IMG/VR virus record: IMGVR_UViG_3300035698_007796
Coordinates: 1-31,868 of that record
DNA: 31,868 nucleotides
DNA from: a virus
Reading direction: 5' to 3' (one strand)
Position numbers and translations under genes: made by a program. The notes under the pieces were generated by a model, which was not told where the DNA came from, searched no databases, and saw only the letters and a list, made by a program, of their open reading frames with translations. Positions 1 to 9,374 of this stretch are shown in pieces (position 1 is the first letter of the stretch; each line of letters begins with the position of its first letter).

Positions 1-3000
1 AGATGCAATCAAGATTTTATCATTGTCTCCTCCGAACATCTGAACATTTGTACCTGAAGAGTTAAAAGCTGTAGTTACATCTGTATAAGTTCCAGCACTT
101 GAATCATAGAGCCAAGCCGAAGCTACTACCGCTGCTGTACCTAAATGCTGATGTATAACATCTACCCCTGGATTCGTTCCTACCGCCACTACTTCCATAT
201 CAGTATTACTTGGGTCAGTTGAAGCTACATCTATACCGTGTAAGTCTCCACCTGTTGCACCGTTATTATCTATAACCATATTAAGACCTTGACCAGAGAT
301 GCCCGCAATATATCCTGTAGCATCATATTTAAGACAATACCCTGCAATACCACCGTAAGTATCTGCATCTATTTCTATATCTAATCCACAATGCCCGTCT
401 ATCCCTGCGGTTGCTACAACGTGAGCTGCGTGGTCATTAGCTCCTGTAGGTGATACTATCTTAAATGAAGCATCATCACTTGCACCTACTTTAGCGTGTA
501 TGTCTCCGTTATCACTTACATAGAAATTAGGAGAAGGATATATAACAAAGCTCATCTCTGTTGCATCTGGTATAGCCGCCCCACCTGTAGAACCAAAGCT
601 TACTACGATATGTGTTGAGTCGGTAACTGCTACTATTTCTCCTGTTGCTCCTGTAAAACTAGGCGTTGATGTTGCAACCTTGAGGAATTGTCCAATATAG
701 GTACTGTCAAAACTCCCACCTGCATCTGTGATTAATTGCGTGGCTGCTGTTAAAGTTGCACCTGTCCCTGTGTAAGTAACTACCAGAGAATTATCAGCAA
801 CCTCCAAACCTGCACCATAAGCCACGGCCTCCGAATACAGGCCCTCCATCGCCTTTATGCCGCTTGTTGCATAAATATCTCCAGTACCGCTAAATCCTGC
901 TGCGGGGCTGGCTGTTCCTACTGATATTGCATTTGCATAAACATCTCCAACATCAGTAACGGTAAAGTTGTAGCTTGCTATCGAACCATCAGTATTAATT
1001 GCAAGTGCAATTTTCCCGGTATCTGCTTGCTGAATCAAAAGCGCTGCTTGTGAACCACCTGTTGCATGAAGTTGCGCAATGGTAGCCATTGGCCTTGTAG
1101 CGGCTGAAACAGTTCTGTTCAGTCCTAACGCTCTGCCAGTACCGGACTGAGTAAATTGAACTAAGTTAGAACCATCATTCGTTGTTCCTGCAACATGGAA
1201 AGGACTTGTTGGAGTTATTCCAATCCCAACGTTTCCATCATCTTGAATCCTTACAAGTTCTGTTCCTCCAGAAGATCCTGTCCTATTTGTCGCAAAAATA
1301 AAGTATTTCCCTGTCTCTCCATTATTTGCATCGATATTAAAATATAAATTTTCATCAGAATTTATATACCCCGAAGCTACTGATTCTTTACCAAGAGTTA
1401 ATACTCCGTCATATATATGCAAAGAACTATCTGGTGCAGTTGTTCCAATTCCAACATTACACCCTGTAATTTCAAGATAATTATTCGTATTATCAAAGGT
1501 AAGAAGTGGCCCCGCTGCCTGCCCGATTGTTTTTCCGTCACCAATTACGAGGTCTTCTGCAATAGTTACATCACCACCATAAGCTATATTCATCCTCTCT
1601 GCGTTCTGTGTGTAAATTCTTACATCTCCACCAGAAACATTCCCGGCTATAATAGCTACTCTTCCTGCCTCAGAGTCCTCATTTCCATAGAGCGTTATTC
1701 CCCCGCCCCTGTTAATTGAGAAGTCTCCACCACCATTTAGTTTTAATGCTTGATCATCACTCCCATCTGCCGTATTGGTTCTAAGTCCTGCATTATCTGT
1801 AGCAATTACAAGGTCGCCAGCAATAGTCACCACACCAGACGTCAGCGTAATTAAATCAAGGTCGCCTGTAATTCCTATTAGCTTGCCGGAGGCCATTACG
1901 AGGTCTTCTGTAATAATTACGTCACCATTGTTAAAATTAAAATCTCCGGTTCCATAAGTTGTAAACGTTATATCAGCATTTACGTTCCCTGCATAAAAAG
2001 CCAATACCCCCGGACTAACTACATGCTCATTTCCGTGGAATTGCATTACAGCGCCACGGCTTGCAGTAACATCACCGCCACCACCAAGTCTTAAATCTCT
2101 ATCGTCAGAACCATCAGAACTATCTGTATAAATATCAAAATGCGATGCGTTGCTACTGATAATACTTTTTGCTGGTCTTATATAGCCTGAGAACAGGGCA
2201 TCTCCATTCGCTGCAATTTGTATCGCTGTTGGTGTTGTGGTGCTACCGATATATTTTGCATCACCAATCTTCAAATCTTCGGTTGTAATAATGTCGCCAG
2301 AAGCAGTAATAGAACCACTTCCAATAGTACCAACACTCGTTAGATTCTGACTATTCCAATCAAAAGCTGCGGTTGCATCACCACTTAGTTTAGCTAATGC
2401 TTCTGCATCTGTTAATCCCTCAAGTCCGTAAGCATTGAAAATACTCCATTCTCCATCGTTAGCAGTACCATCAATTCTTACAATGTTTGTATCCACAATA
2501 CCAACCGCTATTGAAACAAGTTTCTTCGAGGCATCAGTAAGTATTGCTTGAAATGCAGTTAATCCAGGAAGAGTAATATTACTATCTTTAATTAAAGCAC
2601 CATCAATAGTTACACCAGTATCAGCAGTAGATTCAACAATACTATCTGCTGCAATTCCAGTAGCATTAAAATCAAATACAGATATAGAATCACCAGATAA
2701 ATCAGCAAGCATCTCCGCGCCTGTCCTGTAATCAACATTACCATTTGAGTCCCAAACAAGAAACTTATCTGTATCAGCTTCTGCATCTTCTGCTGTTGCT
2801 ATTCGTAAAACACCACCAGTTATAGTAAGTGCATCTGCATCATCAAAAGTTAGGTAAACACCATTTCCAACAATAGCTCCATCAATTAATGTTAAGCTAC
2901 CATCCTTTAAAAGTACTTGTTCAACAGTTACACCAGCAGCTCCGGTAGATTCAGTAATACCATCAACTACAATATTTAACGGTAAAGAAAGTACTACTCC

Positions 3001-3162
3001 CTCATCTGAATCATCTGTTACAGTTATTTCATTATCTGTACCAGTTATGTATGATTCAGCATTTTTTGGTTCAGCTGCAATAAAGAATTTAGACCATGCC
3101 TTACTCAAAACATTAGGAGACATAAACATGGCTTCTCTAAATGGAGGTTTCATTAGTGTCAT
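1..3162 (-). CDS. Long tail fibre-like protein, C-terminus off the window
   Basis: The frame is open with no stop from the ATG at 3162 to the left edge, giving at least 1054 residues. The start overlaps the stop of the gp10-like gene as ATGA. The protein is rich in Gly, Ala, Thr, Asp and Ser and looks like repetitive beta structure. The unit GVT(V/I)..(V/A)L(L/I)KD occurs near residues 77 and 184, each time after an ESTA or ESTG segment. NVGIGTTAPDSSLHI (about 570) and NVGIGITPTSPFHV (about 645) are the NVGIGTTSP-type motif common in phage fibre and spike proteins, often ahead of a C-terminal S74-type self-cleaving chaperone. That end would lie outside the window. Its place directly after gp10 suggests a receptor-binding fibre or spike; this is inferred from motif and context. 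Confidence 0.75.
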   Translation of the reverse strand, partial: MTLMKPPFREAMFMSPNVLSKAWSKFFIAAEPKNAESYITGTDNEITVTDDSDEGVVLSLPLNIVVDGITESTGAAGVTVEQVLLKDGSLTLIDGAIVGNGVYLTFDDADALTITGGVLRIATAEDAEADTDKFLVWDSNGNVDYRTGAEMLADLSGDSISVFDFNATGIAADSIVESTADTGVTIDGALIKDSNITLPGLTAFQAILTDASKKLVSIAVGIVDTNIVRIDGTANDGEWSIFNAYGLEGLTDAEALAKLSGDATAAFDWNSQNLTSVGTIGSGSITASGDIITTEDLKIGDAKYIGSTTTPTAIQIAANGDALFSGYIRPAKSIISSNASHFDIYTDSSDGSDDRDLRLGGGGDVTASRGAVMQFHGNEHVVSPGVLAFYAGNVNADITFTTYGTGDFNFNNGDVIITEDLVMASGKLIGITGDLDLITLTSGVVTIAGDLVIATDNAGLRTNTADGSDDQALKLNGGGDFSINRGGGITLYGNEDSEAGRVAIIAGNVSGGDVRIYTQNAERMNIAYGGDVTIAEDLVIGDGKTIGQAAGPLLTFDNTNNYLEITGCNVGIGTTAPDSSLHIYDGVLTLGKESVASGYINSDENLYFNIDANNGETGKYFIFATNRTGSSGGTELVRIQDDGNVGIGITPTSPFHVAGTTNDGSNLVQFTQSGTGRALGLNRTVSAATRPMATIAQLHATGGSQAALLIQQADTGKIALAINTDGSIASYNFTVTDVGDVYANAISVGTASPAAGFSGTGDIYATSGIKAMEGLYSEAVAYGAGLEVADNSLVVTYTGTGATLTAATQLITDAGGSFDSTYIGQFLKVATSTPSFTGATGEIVAVTDSTHIVVSFGSTGGAAIPDATEMSFVIYPSPNFYVSDNGDIHAKVGASDDASFKIVSPTGANDHAAHVVATAGIDGHCGLDIEIDADTYGGIAGYCLKYDATGYIAGISGQGLNMVIDNNGATGGDLHGIDVASTDPSNTDMEVVAVGTNPGVDVIHQHLGTAAVVASAWLYDSSAGTYTDVTTAFNSSGTNVQMFGGDNDKILIAS

Positions 3163-4565
3163 GCAACACACTCCTCAAGTTCTGCGTAAGCTCCAAGTAT
3201 AATTACCTTTACAGGATCTGTAATAACAATTCGAATAATCCTATTTCTCGTCTTACCCATCCTTCTCCAAACCGCTCTACAGTCGTACTTTCCAATTTTT
3301 CCTATGCTTGTCCAGTGCTCATTTGACCAAGTATGTCCACCATCATCTGACCATTGAAGAGCAACTTGTGGATCAGAACCTTGTCCAGTAATAAGTCCAA
3401 CACCACTCTCAAAATCAATTTGTAGTCTATGCCAAATAACATAAAACATTTCCTTGTTAGTTATTTGACTTGCTCTAATTCTTTGAATTTCGTTCGTGTT
3501 ATCTGCGTATGTATCTATGTCAAGTTGGTACAATTTACCATTCTCATAATCTCCAACAATATAAGAATTTCCAAATTTACCTATACAATTAGATCTATGC
3601 CTACCCCAAATAATTCCACTAGCATAACTTTCCCACTCATGCCAAAAATTAGTCGTAACATCAAAGACCCAGGTTTTACCTTCTGTAGGAAATATTAAAA
3701 CATAAAATATGTGACCAAGCATTTGATAACTATAAGCTCTTGCGTCACTAGTTGTACTATATAAAGAAATTTGGTAATCTATTTGTGAAGTAGATATCGT
3801 TTCAAACTGATAACCTTTAGTCCGTACTACTCGCTTTTCTGTTGAAAGCCAATAAATAACACCATTAATTTTTACAGCTGATGCTGCTGCCTGTATTCCA
3901 AGTTCTAGAATAGCACCAGAAATTCGTAGAAAGGGAAAATCAGCATCCCCAGAATTATAAAAAACTTCTGCTACTTTATCACCAAAAATCCACAGATCAT
4001 GAGCATTAGAAATTACTACTTGAGCATCATCAGGACTAGCTTCAGCAGTACTAAACTCAAGTGCTTCCCAAGTAGTACCATCGTAAAGTCCTGAAATGTA
4101 TATACGACCAGTATCAGTTTTTGTTACGATAAAGTAACCATCTTGAAAAGTTACACTTGAAGCCTTAGGAAAATCATCGTCAGCAATAATAGCAAGTACA
4201 CCAGCAGTTATTAAATAACCATTATCTGTACCATCAACAATAATTACCTCCGTTCCATTATCAGCAAAGAATACATTTCCAGTACTTGTATCTATAGTTC
4301 CGATACTTGTTGCGACTCCAGCTGTTGTTACTGAATACACAGTCTCAGCAGTAACAACATATAAAACACTACCAAATTCGTACATACCTCTTGCTGCAGC
4401 AGTAACACTAAAATCACTAAATTCTACTAACCCAGGAGTGCCGTATAAAGCTACTACATTTTTTGCGTCTTGTTGGTCAACAACAGGAAATAGATTTACA
4501 CTACGCTGAGCGTTAAGATTCTTACTATAACCAGTATATGCTCCACCCACAAAAGGAATTTCCAC
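3159..4565 (-). CDS. P22 gp10-like tail hub / packaged-DNA stabilization protein
   Basis: 468 residues, close to the roughly 470 of P22 gp10, which closes the portal channel after packaging and joins gp4 to the tail needle and spikes. The N-terminal YGTPGL segment (about residues 41-46) and LQWSDDGGHTWSNEHW (403-418) are the family hallmarks I recognise. The rest is beta-rich, as expected for the hub. The start is GTG at 4565, preceded by AGGAG at good spacing; no better ATG lies upstream. It follows the gp4-like gene by 12 bases and overlaps the fibre gene by 4, in the P22 order portal, scaffold, coat, gp4, gp10. The family call is strong; the exact partner for the next joint (a gp26-like needle) is not visible here. 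Confidence 0.88.
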   Translation of the reverse strand: MEIPFVGGAYTGYSKNLNAQRSVNLFPVVDQQDAKNVVALYGTPGLVEFSDFSVTAAARGMYEFGSVLYVVTAETVYSVTTAGVATSIGTIDTSTGNVFFADNGTEVIIVDGTDNGYLITAGVLAIIADDDFPKASSVTFQDGYFIVTKTDTGRIYISGLYDGTTWEALEFSTAEASPDDAQVVISNAHDLWIFGDKVAEVFYNSGDADFPFLRISGAILELGIQAAASAVKINGVIYWLSTEKRVVRTKGYQFETISTSQIDYQISLYSTTSDARAYSYQMLGHIFYVLIFPTEGKTWVFDVTTNFWHEWESYASGIIWGRHRSNCIGKFGNSYIVGDYENGKLYQLDIDTYADNTNEIQRIRASQITNKEMFYVIWHRLQIDFESGVGLITGQGSDPQVALQWSDDGGHTWSNEHWTSIGKIGKYDCRAVWRRMGKTRNRIIRIVITDPVKVIILGAYAELEECVA

Positions 4566-4577
4566 TTTACACTCCTA

Positions 4578-5288
4578 TTAGTAACTATCACTATTTATGT
4601 TATACCCACCACGACTACCAGTTGGTAAAGCAATACTTAATGACTCAACATAATTTCCTGCATTTAGAGTAGTCACCTTACTATATGAATCACGAGCTAT
4701 TGCAGCAACTGCTGGAGTAACAGTTTTACCAAACTCAGGAGCCATTCTTATAGCAAGATTATAAGTAATTAACTCCTCGTAGTTAACAGGCATTTGTAGT
4801 GTATCATCAACACTATCAAAAGAACTCGTTTCTGTAAATGGTTTAATACTATAAAGATTTAATGTCTCAGCAGTACTTGGAACAGGGTATAAATACACCT
4901 GAACCAGAGGATACGCAAATTTTGGGAACAGCATTGAAGGTCTATTAACAGTAGCCTTTACAGAAATAGATCTATACCTTCCCTCACCAATAATCTCTAC
5001 AGGATGCGTTACTCCTTCACTATCATCTATAGACGCACCAAGAATTTGATTCGGTCTTGCTGTAGTAATTGTACCACCAGAACCCCACGTATAAAGATAT
5101 GTTGAAGCAACTAAAGTATGTGTCTCACTTACTGAAGCAAAAACATTTATTTTCTCTGTAGACCAAGATCGAAGCATTGACTGAAGACCAGCTAAAAAGT
5201 CTTGCTGTTCTTCTGGAGAAAGGTCTTCCCCACTCGCAATTACATTAATCTTTCTTGCGGAAGCATCTATTAGATCAGAAATTAACAT
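4578..5288 (-). CDS. P22 gp4-like tail accessory factor (head-tail adaptor)
   Basis: 236 residues. P22 gp4 is the first factor to bind the portal after packaging and has a helical core. Here the N-terminus (LISDLIDASARKINVIASGEDLS, split around residues 2-24) and the MLRSWSTEK helix, followed by a C-terminal NLAIRMAPEFGK segment (about 174-185), are typical of gp4-like adaptors in environmental P22-like phages, which often carry an extra beta insertion as seen here. The position directly before the gp10-like gene supports it. The start at 5288 is placed by GAGGAA in the tail of the preceding gene. Whether it has the cell-wall hydrolase activity reported for P22 gp4 cannot be judged from sequence. 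Confidence 0.8.
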   Translation of the reverse strand: MLISDLIDASARKINVIASGEDLSPEEQQDFLAGLQSMLRSWSTEKINVFASVSETHTLVASTYLYTWGSGGTITTARPNQILGASIDDSEGVTHPVEIIGEGRYRSISVKATVNRPSMLFPKFAYPLVQVYLYPVPSTAETLNLYSIKPFTETSSFDSVDDTLQMPVNYEELITYNLAIRMAPEFGKTVTPAVAAIARDSYSKVTTLNAGNYVESLSIALPTGSRGGYNINSDSY

Positions 5289-5293
5289 TAGCT

Positions 5294-5671
5294 TTATTCC
5301 TCTTTGTCAGGTTGGTCAATTTTTGACGCATTATCTGAACCACTAAATGCACCTTTAAGCAAATCACTAAAAGATTTCTTTTTCTCCTCTGTTTCTATCT
5401 CTTCTACTTCTCCTTCTTCTCCTTCTTCTAATCTTTCTTCCCACACTTTTTCATGTCCAGAAAGTAACTGTACCTTACCTGGATGGTCTACCCAACCAGC
5501 TGAATCAAGTTCTGCAAGAGCTTTATCAGTTTTAATAACTCTACCAGCTTTACAATCTTTGTGGTATCTCCATGCTGGTGCGTTTTTTTGTTTCTCTTCT
5601 ACAACAGGAATTTGCCTTGCTAAAGCTTCATAATCAATTCCAGACCCAAGTAATTGATTTTTACTTACCAT
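5294..5671 (-). CDS. Acidic phage structural-region protein with YHKD/GWVDHP module
   Basis: 125 residues. The middle part has a compact motif, WRYHKDCKAGRVIK (about 33-46) and then LDSAGWVDHPGKV (about 55-67). This kind of module is frequent in small proteins of phage virion clusters, often with a GWVDxP signature. The C-terminal half is strongly acidic (Glu runs around 80-97) with a Lys patch, so it is probably disordered. It sits between the coat region and the tail accessory genes, overlapping the upstream gene by 11 bases. SD GAGGTGGAAG precedes the ATG. I know no biochemical function; a minor virion or assembly role is inferred from location only. Confidence 0.6.
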   Translation of the reverse strand: MVSKNQLLGSGIDYEALARQIPVVEEKQKNAPAWRYHKDCKAGRVIKTDKALAELDSAGWVDHPGKVQLLSGHEKVWEERLEEGEEGEVEEIETEEKKKSFSDLLKGAFSGSDNASKIDQPDKEE

Positions 5672-5987
5672 CTTCCACCTCCATAAATTTCTCCCAAAAG
5701 ATCATATGATTCTCTGTAAGTTTTTCTTGTTGGTCTAGAGTTTTCAATCCACTTATAATAAGTTTGGTAACAACTTCACCAAACGTAAATTTTTTGTCAT
5801 CAACTACTCCATCTTTCCAGTGTAGCTGTGTTCCATTTTGTCTAAACTGAAGTAATTTATTTTCTTCTTCGGTAAAGGATAAATCTTCTTTCACTTTTCT
5901 AAGAAGTTTAAGGTTTGCATAATTACCTTCTGCCGGTAAAACTTGTGATAGTAAAAATCTTTCAATAACACCCAATTTCATTTCCAT
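5661..5987 (-). CDS. Small phage protein of unknown function
   Basis: 108 residues, mainly helical. It contains LPAEGNYANLKLLRKVKEDLSF followed by EEE (about 17-42, given here as one continuous helical stretch) and a Trp-containing C-terminal helix. It starts with ATG at 5987 after CAGGAG and overlaps the next gene by 11 bases. It is the first gene after the structured RNA at 6019-6070, so its translation start lies about 30 bases downstream of that element. The NYANLKLLRKVKEDL pattern recalls small proteins encoded near capsid genes of other phages, but I cannot name a family. Confidence 0.6.
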   Translation of the reverse strand: MEMKLGVIERFLLSQVLPAEGNYANLKLLRKVKEDLSFTEEENKLLQFRQNGTQLHWKDGVVDDKKFTFGEVVTKLIISGLKTLDQQEKLTENHMIFWEKFMEVEDGK

Positions 5988-6018
5988 TTTAATCTCCTGT
6001 AATTACTCCTGGGTTAAA

Positions 6019-6070
6019 CCGTGAGAAACTGACCAGGAATCAGCTTTCGAGTCATGACTCTATCTCACGG
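6019..6070 (-). ncRNA. Three-way-junction RNA element, copy B
   Basis: On the minus strand, closing stem P1 is CCGTGAGA with TCTCACGG (8 pairs). Inside lie UA, hairpin P2 GAGU-CAUG-ACUC, GAAAG, hairpin P3 CUGAU-UCCUG-GUCAG and UU. The layout and single-stranded bases match the copies at 12513-12557 and 19524-19593 while the stem sequences differ, so pairing rather than sequence is conserved. It sits between the stop of the 307-residue gene and the start of the 108-residue gene. Confidence 0.65.
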
Positions 6071-6085
6071 ATTTGTTTTTACTTC

Positions 6086-7009
6086 TTATGATGGATACAC
6101 ATTAATATAACCAAGATTTCCATCACCATCTAATACTGAAATCCAACCCTGACAAGTTCCACTTTTTGCTGTTGCATTTGCTGTAAGTGGTTTTGTATCA
6201 GTTCCACTACTAAAGTCAAACAAGTAAGTAATATTTCCATTACATTTAATACCACTTGTAATTGTTGAAGTAGTTGAAGCTTGACCCTCTAAAATAATAC
6301 CAGCTGGTATTGCTGCACTTGCAGCGGTACACAAAACTCGTATTGCTGCAGTTTGATTAGCGCTCATACTCCGAATATCAATACCATAGTCAAGATAATT
6401 CGGTGTAGAGCAATTAACATTTACTCTAATACCACAAGTTGATCCGGCTACATTAGCCCCGATCCTTGGTCTAATTTCCAAACAAGTTGCTTCCTGTTCT
6501 ACAGTTGCACTTGCACCAACAGCTAAATCAAGTAATCCAGCTGCTATTACTGCGGTATGGCTTCCATAACCTGTAATTGCTGTAGAAGCTGCAACATTTA
6601 AAGTCCCCAAAACTGCTACAGTTTCACCAACCTCACAAGTTGCAGTTAATTCTACCCGATTTCTGGAAGCATACCCATTTACAAGATTATGTCCAACAGA
6701 CAAATAATCATACCCTGGATAAATATATCCTGTGCTATCCGCACTTGTCGCAATAAAATTAACATCACCCATAACTGCTGTAGCTACTGGTGCTGCTGTA
6801 ATATGCAAACTTTTCAGAATAAGATAAGTAGTCGGTGCCCCATAAGCAATAGCGGAAGAATACGAGCCATGCTGTATTACCGCTGTTTGAGCAAGTCCTG
6901 TTCCCTCTTGAGCTACATTTATATTTAATGCAGTCAGACTTGCTCCAAGTGTTAATGATCTCGTAGCTTCATCCCACTCAAGTGGGGAATATCTTAAGTT
7001 TAAACCCAT
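6086..7009 (-). CDS. Putative capsid decoration or head-fibre protein
   Basis: 307 residues, Ala/Thr/Gly/Val-rich, with no long charged segments, apparently all beta. The N-terminal MGLNLRYSPLEWDEATRSL region precedes repeated beta stretches. The C-terminus GWISVLDGDGNLGYINVYPS ends like many capsid- or tail-attached beta proteins that finish with a short G-x-I-x-V strand pair. It lies directly after the coat gene, separated by an intrinsic-terminator-like hairpin. That is the usual place for a decoration or fibre protein. No catalytic motif is visible. The start has SD GGAG six bases ahead of ATG. The functional label is inference from fold impression and position. Confidence 0.5.
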   Translation of the reverse strand: MGLNLRYSPLEWDEATRSLTLGASLTALNINVAQEGTGLAQTAVIQHGSYSSAIAYGAPTTYLILKSLHITAAPVATAVMGDVNFIATSADSTGYIYPGYDYLSVGHNLVNGYASRNRVELTATCEVGETVAVLGTLNVAASTAITGYGSHTAVIAAGLLDLAVGASATVEQEATCLEIRPRIGANVAGSTCGIRVNVNCSTPNYLDYGIDIRSMSANQTAAIRVLCTAASAAIPAGIILEGQASTTSTITSGIKCNGNITYLFDFSSGTDTKPLTANATAKSGTCQGWISVLDGDGNLGYINVYPS

Positions 7010-7033
7010 TTTATTACTCCTTATTAGACCCTG

Positions 7034-7077
7034 TTTAAAAAGTACCTAGAGCTTGTGGTCTAGTCAGCTCTAGATAC
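7034..7077 (-). terminator. Intrinsic terminator-like hairpin after the coat gene
   Basis: Reading leftward, a 12-pair stem (GTATCTAGAGCT with AGCTCTAGGTAC, one G-U pair) encloses a 12-nt loop and is followed at once by TTTTT. It starts 10 bases after the coat stop codon. It probably lowers readthrough from the highly expressed coat gene into the following operon, or protects the coat mRNA 3' end. Confidence 0.65.
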
Positions 7078-7086
7078 TGTACAAAC

Positions 7087-8280
7087 TTATCCCCAAAGCC
7101 TTACTGCAAGCTCAGGATACAGAGTTTTAATCCCATAAAGAACATCCAGACGAATAATTTCTTCATCAGCATCAATGTCGTACTGTTTCACGACTCTGAT
7201 GGAAATTCCAGCATCTTTATCAGTTTCACGAGCGCCCCAAACATTAGCCGGCATCTCAATAGGAAGAGTTACCAAGCAGAACGCCTCAGGCGAAAATATC
7301 AGATTCTGAGGATACACAGTAGACGCTGTACCAGTAAAGGTCAACGCTGCGGTAGTCAGCGGAAGAGCATCTACATTATTATACGGCCCGCTAGCCACAT
7401 AAGAAATAGTAGGTGCAATAGGAATATCCATATCTGAGCCAGAGTCCGCTGTATCAGCAGTTACAACCCACTTCTTCAGATTACCAGTACTTACACCAGA
7501 CATAGTGTTAACCTGATTTGTTGCAGCTACAGTAAATATATCACCATCTTTTACTGTACTAGTACCACCCCACCCATTTGTTGCAAATTCAGTTGCAGCA
7601 GTAGCTGTTGACCCATCCATAAGAATGCCAGACTCAAATGCACCAGTGGTGTGATTCGCAATATTCTGATCCATGTAAATATCCAGATTTGCAATAGTTC
7701 CCAAGTAACCTTTGGTTATAATATCAGTTGCTACTTTCTGAGCAAAGGTTCCTTTAAGCGCATCTGCCATAGTCCAGTTAGCATCCGGATTCAGTATCGC
7801 AATTCTTCGACCCTGTGGAGCTGATTCATTGTCCAAAATAGTTTGGCAATCACCAAGTACCTTAAAGGTATTCGGAGTAGTACCAGGAGTTCCTGCATAG
7901 TTAAACACATCAGTATACAACCCACACAGATCAACGTCAACCTGATTAGCCAATGCATTGGCAGCCGGGGAAATATATCTCTTGCTGTACTGTTCGATAG
8001 TCTGAGTCAGTTCAACACTGGAAAATGCCCAAGAGACATTAGCCTGAGTACTGACTGTGAGTGTTGTGGAAGGCTCGGCAAGCTCAACATTCGACCTAGC
8101 CTGACCTTTATTTGCCCGAAACTTGTTCGGTTTACGAATAGTAATGGTCTGCCCAACTTTGGTAAACTCATTCTTATACGCACGATAGACATTACTTGCC
8201 ATACCCAGATTATTGATAAGTTGCATCAAGGCTTCTTTAGCAATAATCGTAGGTGTAAGCAGTACATTTGTAGAAGCCAT
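7087..8280 (-). CDS. P22-like major coat protein (HK97 fold)
   Basis: 397 residues against about 430 in P22 gp5. The N-terminus (NVLLTPTIIAKEALMQLINN, residues 5-24, then YRAYKNEFTKVGQTITIRKP) is the signature of the P22 coat family: an N-arm helix followed by the VGDTI-type strand before the E-loop. RANKGQ, WAFSSVELTQTIEQYSKRYI and a C-terminal RLDVLYGIKTLYPELAVRL are also typical. It builds the icosahedral shell and binds the scaffold. It lies 14 bases after the scaffold-position gene, as in P22. SD is GGAGATAATGTAAA-ATG. An Ala/Thr-rich stretch near 220-300 probably corresponds to the insertion (I) domain region. Family call is firm. Confidence 0.92.
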   Translation of the reverse strand: MASTNVLLTPTIIAKEALMQLINNLGMASNVYRAYKNEFTKVGQTITIRKPNKFRANKGQARSNVELAEPSTTLTVSTQANVSWAFSSVELTQTIEQYSKRYISPAANALANQVDVDLCGLYTDVFNYAGTPGTTPNTFKVLGDCQTILDNESAPQGRRIAILNPDANWTMADALKGTFAQKVATDIITKGYLGTIANLDIYMDQNIANHTTGAFESGILMDGSTATAATEFATNGWGGTSTVKDGDIFTVAATNQVNTMSGVSTGNLKKWVVTADTADSGSDMDIPIAPTISYVASGPYNNVDALPLTTAALTFTGTASTVYPQNLIFSPEAFCLVTLPIEMPANVWGARETDKDAGISIRVVKQYDIDADEEIIRLDVLYGIKTLYPELAVRLWG

Positions 8281-8294
8281 TTTACATTATCTCC

Positions 8295-9293
8295 TTATTT
8301 TGATTGTGATTCTCTCCATGCCCGATATTCCTTAGAGGACATTTTATTCGGATCTTTTTCCGTAACGCCTTCTGTTGTTACTGGAGTAATCGGTGCTGGA
8401 GCATTCGATTGTTTTTTAAGAGAATTGGTTTCAACTTTGGTTTCGACTTTAACCTCTTTCTCAACCTTTTTCTCTGTTTCTTTTACCAATTTTGTTTCAA
8501 GTTTACCAACTTCTCTAGCAGCCCGTATGGGGGTGAGGGCAGAAATTCGTTCAGACTCTTCAGGATTACTTGCAAGATGATACATAATATCTGCAGGAAT
8601 TTCTGTGTCTAAAATAATCTGCGTAACTTCTGGACTGATAATGAGATTTTCATCAAAGACAACAGTATTAAAATCTTCATACTTCTCTCTTCCACTGTCT
8701 AAAGCATCATCAAGCCCATTGTACGTTTCTGTTACAGCCTTTCGCTCATCCTTATCTACTATCTTTTTTGTTACACTTGCTTGCGAGGCTTTAAATTTAG
8801 CATCAATTTTCCAATCTGTAAGAGCTTCAATGTAATCATCTTCATCAGTAAAGTCTGTCTTTACTGGCTTATCAGCGTCTGGAATTTTGCTTTCAAGTTC
8901 ACTTAATTTAGTTTCTGCCTCGAGTCGTTTCTCTTTTTCAAAATCTCTTTCACGTTCTGCGGTACGATATTTCTTTGTCAAAGTACCGATTCTTTTTGCT
9001 ACTGTAGGTGAGTCAGAGCTAAGCTCAGTTTTAGACTTAGGTTCAGTTTCGACCTTCTTTTCCTCCTTTTCCGCCTCAGCTTTAGCTTCAACTTCTTTCG
9101 CAGTAGGTTTTTCAACCACTGGTTTTACTTCTACTTCTGCTTCTGCTTCATCACCGGATGCTCCAACAATATCAGCTGTAGTTTTTACAGGTTCTGTCGA
9201 ATCAATTGATAGTACGTTAGGATTATCTACTCCGTTAATAACAACTCCGGCATCAATATCAGCAGTCTTCATTTCTTCTAGTGTCTTTAACAT
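8295..9293 (-). CDS. Scaffolding protein (P22 gp8-like position)
   Basis: 332 residues, very rich in Glu and Lys, with predicted long helices and coiled coils (about 60-150 and 255-300) and no globular motif. It lies between the capsid-staple-like gene and the coat. In P22 the scaffold sits just before the coat and binds it through a short C-terminal helix-turn-helix. Here the last 16 residues are KMSSKEYRAWRESQSK, a basic helical tail of the type seen at scaffold C-termini. The neighbouring upstream protein ends in nearly the same motif. Scaffold identity rests on composition, position and tail, not on sequence match along its length. Confidence 0.8.
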   Translation of the reverse strand: MLKTLEEMKTADIDAGVVINGVDNPNVLSIDSTEPVKTTADIVGASGDEAEAEVEVKPVVEKPTAKEVEAKAEAEKEEKKVETEPKSKTELSSDSPTVAKRIGTLTKKYRTAERERDFEKEKRLEAETKLSELESKIPDADKPVKTDFTDEDDYIEALTDWKIDAKFKASQASVTKKIVDKDERKAVTETYNGLDDALDSGREKYEDFNTVVFDENLIISPEVTQIILDTEIPADIMYHLASNPEESERISALTPIRAAREVGKLETKLVKETEKKVEKEVKVETKVETNSLKKQSNAPAPITPVTTEGVTEKDPNKMSSKEYRAWRESQSK

Positions 9294-9305
9294 CTTTCTC
9301 CTTTG

Positions 9306-9341
9306 CAGACTTTTTCAGTCTGAAGCTCGGGAATTGCCCGA
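9306..9341 (-). promoter_or_regulatory. Tandem hairpins in the scaffold leader
   Basis: Reading leftward, TCGGG-CAATT-CCCGA is followed after 4 bases by CAGACT-GAAAA-AGTCTG. The second stem ends just before the scaffold SD AAAGGAG. No T-tract follows, so it is more likely an mRNA-processing or translation-control structure than a terminator. Confidence 0.5.
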
Positions 9342-9353
9342 TACAGTTGAATG

Positions 9354-9372
9354 GTTAATAATTGACCTTTCT
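9354..9372 (-). repeat. Dispersed palindrome, scaffold leader copy
   Basis: On the minus strand AGAAAGGTCAATTATTAAC, beginning 2 bases after the TAG of the upstream gene. The right half-site is degenerate (TTAAC for TTGAC). See the finding on the genome-wide motif. Confidence 0.5.
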
Positions 9373-9374
9373 GA

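Noticed and set aside
3429-3698. Open frames on the plus strand across the left arm (for example 3429, 7843, 8887, 11776, 15622)
   Set aside because: They lie opposite well-supported minus-strand genes, lack ribosome sites and have composition typical of antisense translation.
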